From the NCBI GenBank assembly GCA_001940825.1, contig MSGT01000058.1, positions 1-64,000 on the forward strand: 64,000 nucleotides of DNA, written 5' to 3'. The position numbers and the translations under genes were made by a program. Source of the DNA: Sphaerochaeta sp. Phil3. GTDB lineage: Bacteria > Spirochaetota > Spirochaetia > Sphaerochaetales > Sphaerochaetaceae. The first letter of the stretch is position 1. Every line of letters begins with the position of its first letter. Of the stretch, positions 57,462-64,000 are shown piece after piece. Below the pieces are notes generated by a model, which saw nothing but the letters and a program-made list of their open reading frames with translations, had not been told where the DNA came from and did not search any database.

Positions 57462-58376
57462 TTATTCACCAATAATTCCAAGGACGACATCCCGGTTGGG
57501 GATCCCTGCCCTTCCTCCAGGGACTGCACACTTGCAGCATGCGGTCGCACTGGCAAACCTTATGCACTTCTCCAATGCCATGCCGGAAACATATGCGCCC
57601 AGGAACGCTCCGTGGAAGACATCTCCGCATCCTGTCGTATCAACGATGGACTTGGCCTTGAAGCTTGGAAAATCCACGACTCTTCCACCAACCACGAATT
57701 TGCTTCCCTTGTCGCCTAGGGTGCAGCCAACGACCTTCTTGCTCCCCCATGTGGACATTTCCAACAAGGCCTCGTCATAGGTGGCCTTTCCACTCACTTT
57801 CAATGGATATTTGCTGTTCATGATGAGGATATCGGCCATCGTTGCGAGGATTTTGTTCTTCTCGTTGTACTTTTGCATTGAGCATCCGTCCAAAGAAACC
57901 AGAACCCCATGTTCCTTTGCAATCCTTGCAGCGTTGATGGCATTCTCGTAATGCGTTCCATCAAGGTGAAGGATGCAGCAACCGCCAACGACGTCGGAAA
58001 GCCTGTCATCCCACGAAATTGGAGGATTGTAGTCCCTCTGTGGGAACTTTGTCCTTGACCCATTTGCAGGATTGACCATTACTATGGATTCAAGGCCGTA
58101 GCAGTCGTCTCGTCTTACCATGTAGTCAGTACAGACTCCATCGGACTGAAACATCCTTATGGTTTCATCGGACATGATGTCGTTTCCAATGTTTCCAATG
58201 AAGGCGCACTTCGTTCCAAGCCTGGACGCAGCGACCAAAGCCGTTGCAACCGCACCGCCTCCTTGGACAACCCTTGAGGTTATATGGGTGGAGCTGTCCT
58301 CCACAGGGAAATCCTCAACCATGCAGATCATATCCACACAGCTGTATCCCACTCCCACGACCTGAAACCTTTCCAA
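57462..58376 (-). CDS. PfkB-family carbohydrate kinase
   Basis: VVQGGGAVATALVAASRLG and DTTGCGDVFHGAFLGAYVSG. Confidence 0.9.
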   Translation of the reverse strand: MERFQVVGVGYSCVDMICMVEDFPVEDSSTHITSRVVQGGGAVATALVAASRLGTKCAFIGNIGNDIMSDETIRMFQSDGVCTDYMVRRDDCYGLESIVMVNPANGSRTKFPQRDYNPPISWDDRLSDVVGGCCILHLDGTHYENAINAARIAKEHGVLVSLDGCSMQKYNEKNKILATMADILIMNSKYPLKVSGKATYDEALLEMSTWGSKKVVGCTLGDKGSKFVVGGRVVDFPSFKAKSIVDTTGCGDVFHGAFLGAYVSGMALEKCIRFASATACCKCAVPGGRAGIPNRDVVLGIIGE

Positions 58377-58394
58377 AACGACCTCTCCGATACC

Positions 58395-59333
58395 CTATCT
58401 TCTATGGAGCTCCATCGCCTTCTTTGCGATGTTCTCCTTCGTAATCCCATATGCTTCGAGCAGCTCGGCGGTTGCACCGGACTGTCCAAACCTATCTTCT
58501 ATTGCAACATGCGATATCTTTATGCCATTCTCTTCAACCAACGAGCTGGCAACAGCCTCAGTTAGACCACATACCACATTGGACTCTTCGCATACCAAAA
58601 CCTTTCCGCCACACTTCTTCACTGCGGAGACGATGCCGTCCTTGTCGAATGGCTTGATGGTATGGACATTGACCAAGGAAGCACTCACACCATTATCTTT
58701 CAGAATGTCGAGGGCCTGCTTTGCAAGGCATGTCATCATTCCAGACGCCACGATGCAAAGGTCCTTCCCTTCTACGAGGGTCTGGATCTTTCCAAGTTCA
58801 ATGGAATCGGTCTGGCTTGTGATGTTCTCCATTGGTTCGCGTGATGTCCTTATGTAGACAGGCCCGTTGTGTTCATAGGCCATCCTTGCGATGAGTCGTG
58901 CTTGGTTGGAATCGCAGGGTTGAAGTACGACCATGTTGGGGAGTGAGCGCATGACACCTACGTCCTCGACACACTGATGGCTTCCACCGTCACCGGCTGC
59001 CGTGATTCCACCATGGCTGCCTACGATCTTGACGTTCAGGCGGGAATACGCAACTCCGTTCCTGATGATTTCGAATGCACGTCCCACAGCGAAAACCGCC
59101 ATGGAGGAGCAGAACGGAACTATCCCCACCTTGCTGAGTCCTGCGGATATGCCAACCATGTTCTGCTCGGCGATGCCTACGTCTATGTATCTTTCAGGGA
59201 AGGCTTTCTGGAATGCAACGGAACCTGTGGTCTTTGCAAGGTCGGCATCCAATGCGTAGATATTGGAATGCTCTTTTGCAAGTTCTACCAAACCTTCATA
59301 GAAACCAAATCTAGTAGCTTCCTTATTTGCCAT
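58395..59333 (-). CDS. Transketolase C-terminal (Pyr/TKC) subunit
   Basis: FPERYIDVGIAEQNMVGISAGLSKVG; overlaps the N-terminal subunit gene. Confidence 0.92.
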   Translation of the reverse strand: MANKEATRFGFYEGLVELAKEHSNIYALDADLAKTTGSVAFQKAFPERYIDVGIAEQNMVGISAGLSKVGIVPFCSSMAVFAVGRAFEIIRNGVAYSRLNVKIVGSHGGITAAGDGGSHQCVEDVGVMRSLPNMVVLQPCDSNQARLIARMAYEHNGPVYIRTSREPMENITSQTDSIELGKIQTLVEGKDLCIVASGMMTCLAKQALDILKDNGVSASLVNVHTIKPFDKDGIVSAVKKCGGKVLVCEESNVVCGLTEAVASSLVEENGIKISHVAIEDRFGQSGATAELLEAYGITKENIAKKAMELHRR

Positions 59334-60156
59334 AATCCACTCCCAGCTCCCTGTATGCCGCAACGATTTCGTCTCCTGAAGGAAGGGCTCCATGCCACTT
59401 CACTCCATTCTCCATGAACGAGACACCTTTGCCCTTGATGGTGTTCGCAACTATGCAATGGGGCTTGCCTTCATAGGTTCTGTCCAACGCATCGAAGATT
59501 TGTGCAAAGTCATGTCCGTCAATCGAATCGACTGCAAAATTGAAGCTTCTAAGCTTGTCCTCGACGCTGTCCAATGGATTCGTTTCCTCCGTTGGAGCAC
59601 TTAGCTGCAACCTGTTGCGGTCAATGATGATTGTGAGATTATCGAGCTTGAAGGCGTTCGCAGACATGAAGGCTTCCCAACAGATTCCTTCCTGCAACTC
59701 ACCGTCTCCTGTAATGACATAGACTTTACCGGGTCTATTCTGCTTTTTCAGACCCAAAGCCATACCGGTTGCAATACTTACACCTTGGCCCAATGAGCCA
59801 GTACTGCAGTCAAGTCCCGGACACTTGGATGAATCGGGATGTCCTTGGAAAATGCTACCATAACGCCTAAGAGTGTCTTTTGCATCCTTTGGAGCAAATC
59901 CAATGTCCATCAGCACAGCATAGAGTATTGGATTGGCATGGCCCTTGGACAACACGAAACGATCCCGTTCTGGATCATTGGCACCAGTGCCAAGGTTCAT
60001 CTTGTCATAGTAAAGAGCAGTCAAAAGCTCGGCTATTGAAAAGGATCCTCCAATATGGCCGGAACCGGCCTTGAGAACCATGTCCAAGGTTTCAACCCTG
60101 AGCTGTCTTGCCTTCTCTCTAAGGAAATCGAAATCTCTCATCAAATACTCCATCAA
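59323..60156 (-). CDS. Transketolase N-terminal (TPP-binding) subunit
   Basis: GSGHIGGSFSIAELL, GDGELQEGICWEAFMSANAFKLDNLTIIIDRN. Confidence 0.92.
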   Translation of the reverse strand: MMEYLMRDFDFLREKARQLRVETLDMVLKAGSGHIGGSFSIAELLTALYYDKMNLGTGANDPERDRFVLSKGHANPILYAVLMDIGFAPKDAKDTLRRYGSIFQGHPDSSKCPGLDCSTGSLGQGVSIATGMALGLKKQNRPGKVYVITGDGELQEGICWEAFMSANAFKLDNLTIIIDRNRLQLSAPTEETNPLDSVEDKLRSFNFAVDSIDGHDFAQIFDALDRTYEGKPHCIVANTIKGKGVSFMENGVKWHGALPSGDEIVAAYRELGVDYGK

Positions 60157-60178
60157 AAACGAATCGTCATGAATGAAA

Positions 60179-61045
60179 TCAAGCCTTTCCTATGCTTCCG
60201 AAAAGCTCCATCTTCTTTATGCACATCGCCTTCGTTGCCTCAAGACCAGGTGCGAGCACCGCTCTTGGAGTGAACCCTTTGCTTTCCTTGTCCTTACCCT
60301 CTTCAAAGTACTTCCTTGTGGCCTCCGTGAAAGCTATCTGGCACTCTGTATTGACGTTTATCTTTGCAACACCGCGTCTTATGGCCTCTTTTATCTGGTC
60401 CGCAGGAATGAGGGAACCGCCATGAAGGACCAATGGGAGATCTCCAATCTGTTCCTTAATGCTTGCAAGAACATCGAAATGAAGTCCTTCCCAGTCTGCA
60501 GGGTATTTTCCATGGATGTTTCCAATGCCGGCGGCAAGGAAGTCGATTCCAAGGTCAGCGATCATCTTGCACTGCTTTGGATCTGCGCATTCGCCTCTTG
60601 AGATGCGACCGTCTTCCTCTCCACCTATTCCACCAACCTCGGCTTCAACGCTGATACCTTTGGCATGAGCCAACCTAACGACCTCTTTGGTCTTCTCGAT
60701 GTTCTCTTCGATTGGAAGCGACGAACCATCGAACATAACGGACGAGAATCCGTTCTCAATGGCATCCAACGCCTCTGAATATTTGCCATGGTCAACGTGA
60801 AGGGCGACGGGAACCGTGATATCAAGGAAGTTGATGAAATCCTGAACCATGTCAGTGATTGTGCGATATCCACCCATGTACTTTGCGGTTCCACCAGAGA
60901 CACCAAGGATTATTGGGGATTTCACTTCCTGTGCAGCAAGAAGGAAAGCTCTTACGCTCTCCATATTGTTAAGGTTAAAATGTCCAACTGCATAATGCCC
61001 TCTAACGGCATCGTCCAGCATTTCCTTCGCAGAAACAAGCTTCAT
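60179..61045 (-). CDS. Class II fructose/tagatose-bisphosphate-type aldolase
   Basis: YAVGHFNLNNMESV, VPVALHVDHGKYSEALDAIENGFSSVMFDGS, IGNIHGKYP, LVLHGGS. Confidence 0.9.
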   Translation of the reverse strand: MKLVSAKEMLDDAVRGHYAVGHFNLNNMESVRAFLLAAQEVKSPIILGVSGGTAKYMGGYRTITDMVQDFINFLDITVPVALHVDHGKYSEALDAIENGFSSVMFDGSSLPIEENIEKTKEVVRLAHAKGISVEAEVGGIGGEEDGRISRGECADPKQCKMIADLGIDFLAAGIGNIHGKYPADWEGLHFDVLASIKEQIGDLPLVLHGGSLIPADQIKEAIRRGVAKINVNTECQIAFTEATRKYFEEGKDKESKGFTPRAVLAPGLEATKAMCIKKMELFGSIGKA

Positions 61046-61214
61046 AATAAGCCCTCCTACAATTCACCATACAATGGGTTTTCGCATCTGTAAAGAAAAA
61101 TTTTTACATTTTTTTGACAACTTTTTTACTTATTTTTGCAATTAATTTTGAAAATTTGCATAAATTATGATAATTTTACTTTACTTTTACCTCTTTCTGA
61201 TTTAGAATGCAACC

Positions 61215-61997
61215 ATGGCACAGAGAACACTCATACAGGAAAGGCGCAATAGAATCCTAGACTACATCACCAAGAACCAGAAGGCCGATATCAAAGAGCT
61301 TTCAGAACTGCTCAATGCAACCGAGATTACGATAAGAAGGGATTTGATAGAACTTGAGAAGAAAAAACAGCTTATAAGGACCCATGGTGGTGCAATACTG
61401 AACGAGCAGAAGAAATCGGTCTGGCAAACATCATCGATCTACAACAGGCTTGAAAGGAACAGGGAGAAAAAAGAGCGTATAGCCCAGTTTTCTGCAACGC
61501 TCATCAGAGACGACGAAAGCCTTTTCATAGACGGGGGAAGCACAAACCAAATCCTTGCACCACTTGTAAAAGACCGCAGAAATATGCTTTTCGTTACGAA
61601 TTCGCCTGATGTAGCAGATATACTGCTTGAAAACGAAGAGAACAGGATAATCCAAATAGGTGGAGAACTCACAAGAGACACCCATCTCACGATAGGACCG
61701 GACGCAGAGGACAACATTCGCAAGTACTATGTAGACAAATGCATAACCAGCGTCTCCGGCATAGACCCCGATGTTGGCTGCTACGCGGCAATTCCAAGCG
61801 AAGCAAGCATGAAAAGGACACTGGTCTCCCACTCAAGAGAAACCATTCTTCTCGTAGACAGCAGCAAATTCAACAGAAAGGCGTTCTGCCTTGCCTTCGA
61901 CCTGTCGGATGTCAGCACCGTTGTGACAGACTCAGACACACCAAAAGACGAAATCGAGAAGCTCAGGGACAGAGGCATAACCGTCTATGTCGTATAA
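61215..61997 (+). CDS. DeoR-family transcriptional regulator
   Basis: RRNRILDYITKNQKADIKELSELLNATEITIRRDLIELEKKKQLIRTHGGA. Confidence 0.92.
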   Translation: MAQRTLIQERRNRILDYITKNQKADIKELSELLNATEITIRRDLIELEKKKQLIRTHGGAILNEQKKSVWQTSSIYNRLERNREKKERIAQFSATLIRDDESLFIDGGSTNQILAPLVKDRRNMLFVTNSPDVADILLENEENRIIQIGGELTRDTHLTIGPDAEDNIRKYYVDKCITSVSGIDPDVGCYAAIPSEASMKRTLVSHSRETILLVDSSKFNRKAFCLAFDLSDVSTVVTDSDTPKDEIEKLRDRGITVYVV

Positions 61998-62046
61998 AGG
62001 CCCTTCTAAATAAGGTACGCGTATTCGCACATTTTTTGTGAAAGAT

Positions 62047-63168
62047 TCACAAAACTCTAAGGATGTTGTCCATTGTAAGGGCAAGGTCGCTCTTTGCACG
62101 GGTTCTTGCAATGGTATATGGAACAGCGACCCTGTTTATTGAGAACACGGCCTTGACTCCTTCGTAATAGATACCTTGGATATTGTCCCCAATGTCCCCA
62201 ACCAAGGCTATCACTGGAACTTTAAGCTCTTTTGCACGTTTTGAGACACCAATCACCACTTTTCCACGTAGGCTTTGGGAATCTATCCTACCCTCTCCAG
62301 TGAAGATGTAGTCCGCATCCTTGGCTGTTTCATCGAATCCAGTGCAGTCCAAGACCACGTCTATCCCCATCTTAAGTGGAGCGTTGAAAAAGGCCGAGAT
62401 GCCCCCGCCCATTCCACCGGCAGCCCCTGCGCCTGGAATGTTCTGGACATCCAGTTTCAGGTCACGTTTCATTACCTCTGCAATATGCATCAGTCCTGCA
62501 TCCAATTCCTTTACACATTCCTCGTCCGCACCCTTCTGAGGGGCATATACATATGCAGCGCCGCTCTCTCCATAGAAAGGATTGTCTATGTCGCACATTG
62601 CAACGATTGGGATATTTCTCACTGCATCATCCAAGGTTGAAACGTCTATGCGTGCAACGTCCTTCAAGGTTCCACCCACAGGAACGAATGAATTTCCATT
62701 GGTATCGTAGAACTTCACTCCACAAGCTGCAGCAAGCCCGCAGGCCGCATCGTTTGTACAGCTGCCTCCAAGAGCTACAATCACCTTCTTGGCACCGTTT
62801 TGAACGGCATGGAGAACAAGCTCCCCCACCCCGTATGTAGTCGTGTTCCTTGGATCTTTGCGGTTCTCAACCATTGGAAGGGATGCCACGGCGGCGGTCT
62901 CGACTACAGCCGTCATGTCAGGAAGCATAGCATAGTATCCCATCACCTTTTCGTTTGGAAACGGACCCGTAACTTCAACATTGACCATTTTTCCACCCAA
63001 AGCCTGAAGGAAAGACTCGCAGCTACCTTCTCCTCCGTCAGCCACTGGTATTGATACCACGTTGCATGAGGGAAACCTGCTCAAGATTTCTTTCTTCATG
63101 ATGCTGCATATCTCCATAGAAGACATTGTTCCTTTGAACGAATCAGGTATGAGTACCGCTTTCTTCAT
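62047..63168 (-). CDS. Glycerate kinase (GarK/GlxK type)
   Basis: MKKAVLIPDSFKGTMSSMEICSIM, ALGGSCTNDAACGLAAACGVKFYD, TGEGRIDSQSLRGKVVIGVSKRAK. Confidence 0.93.
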   Translation of the reverse strand: MKKAVLIPDSFKGTMSSMEICSIMKKEILSRFPSCNVVSIPVADGGEGSCESFLQALGGKMVNVEVTGPFPNEKVMGYYAMLPDMTAVVETAAVASLPMVENRKDPRNTTTYGVGELVLHAVQNGAKKVIVALGGSCTNDAACGLAAACGVKFYDTNGNSFVPVGGTLKDVARIDVSTLDDAVRNIPIVAMCDIDNPFYGESGAAYVYAPQKGADEECVKELDAGLMHIAEVMKRDLKLDVQNIPGAGAAGGMGGGISAFFNAPLKMGIDVVLDCTGFDETAKDADYIFTGEGRIDSQSLRGKVVIGVSKRAKELKVPVIALVGDIGDNIQGIYYEGVKAVFSINRVAVPYTIARTRAKSDLALTMDNILRVL

Positions 63169-63384
63169 GGTGAAACCTCTTGGGTGGAAGTATTTGTATC
63201 AATCAATGATGGACTGTTTACTACATCCTACTATGAACCTGTATGAACTTGCAACTTGTCAACTTGTTTTGGTTTCGAATAACGAATTGACCAAAAATGA
63301 AGACAGAAAAACTATTGAACTTTGACACTCCATTGACAAATCCCTACAATCATATAATTATAAAGGCATAATAAGGAGATTATT

Positions 63385-63645
63385 ATGCCACAAATAATAC
63401 CTATAAAAGACCTGAAAGACACTGCGGCAATTTCCGAGATGTGCAGCAATTCCAATGAACCGATATTTGTAACCAAAAACGGATATGGCGAAATGGTTAT
63501 AATGAGCATCAGTCTCTATGAACAGTACATGAGAAAACTTGAGGTATACTCGAAGATTGAAGAGGCTGAGCAGGATTTGAAAAACAACGACTACTACAAT
63601 GCAGACATGGCGGTTGCAGAGCTCAGAGAAAAATACCATGAATAA
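63385..63645 (+). CDS. Phd/YefM-family antitoxin
   Basis: IIPIKDLKDTAAISEMCSNSNEPIFVTKNGYGEMVIMSISLYE. Confidence 0.88.
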   Translation: MPQIIPIKDLKDTAAISEMCSNSNEPIFVTKNGYGEMVIMSISLYEQYMRKLEVYSKIEEAEQDLKNNDYYNADMAVAELREKYHE

Positions 63646-63940
63646 CCTAGTCGTCACATCCAAGGCTTATCAGGATATGGATGAGGCATTGGATTACATA
63701 ACAAACACGCTACACAACCAAAAAGTTGCAACCGAACTTATTGATGAAATCACGGAGTGTCAACGAATACTAAAAGAGAATCCTTTTGCATATTCGAAAT
63801 GCATCGATAAGAATCTTGAAGAACGTGGGTACAGGAGAGCAGTTGTCAAGAACTACATACTTCTATTCAAGATAGAACAAAAGAGAGTTGCAATCTTGAG
63901 GTTTTTCCATGGCGCACAGAACTACCAATATATGTTGTAA
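63638..63940 (+). CDS. RelE/ParE-family toxin
   Basis: NNLVVTSKAYQDMDEALDYITNTLHNQKVA...GYRRAVVKNYILLFKIEQKRVAILRFFHGAQNYQ; overlaps antitoxin stop. Confidence 0.88.
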   Translation: MNNLVVTSKAYQDMDEALDYITNTLHNQKVATELIDEITECQRILKENPFAYSKCIDKNLEERGYRRAVVKNYILLFKIEQKRVAILRFFHGAQNYQYML

Positions 63941-64000
63941 ATCATCGACATGATTCAAACCCAGTGGAAACCCTAACCCATAATGGTTTAGAATGACGTC

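Overview
This 64-kb window is a bacterial chromosome segment. Gene content, lipoprotein signals and an atypically long GlyA suggest a host-associated spirochaete, but that is inference. Ordinary housekeeping blocks include kbl/tdh threonine catabolism, prfA-prmC-rsh, rpiB, glyA-gcvH-gcvPA-gcvPB, infA, a malic enzyme and tRNA-Val/tRNA-Leu. From about 32.7 kb the sequence becomes visibly more AT-rich and accessory.

Most interesting observations: (1) A protein at 32713-34272 has every recognisable motif of cofactor-independent phosphoglycerate mutase but in circularly permuted order. It ends an operon with an Fe(III)/sugar-phosphate-type ABC transporter that encodes two different ATPases around one fused permease. 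(2) A YDG/MBG-repeat surface lipoprotein has its signal peptide and body in different frames, separated by exactly 8 C's; 9 C's would fuse them, so it is a candidate phase-variable switch or an assembly error. (3) A small defence-like island holds a RloA/RloB-like ATPase/TOPRIM pair next to a 1030-aa TOTE-type primase-helicase whose C-terminal PLD-like domain has lost its HxK residues. (4) A second FbpABC-type transporter is linked to split transketolase, class II aldolase and a PfkB kinase, plausibly for sugar-phosphate use. (5) A degenerate HAD domain is fused to cytidine deaminase. (6) A dispersed repeat of about 80-105 bp occurs in three copies at 43.5-47.9 kb. (7) Several intergenic regions carry short degenerate tandem repeats, each with a different period (9, 10, 11, 12 and 15 nt). 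(8) An untracked 43-codon ORF with a strong Shine-Dalgarno lies just upstream of glyA.

No CRISPR array, rRNA, integrase or transposase was recognised. All product calls are by reading motifs by eye; no searches were run.
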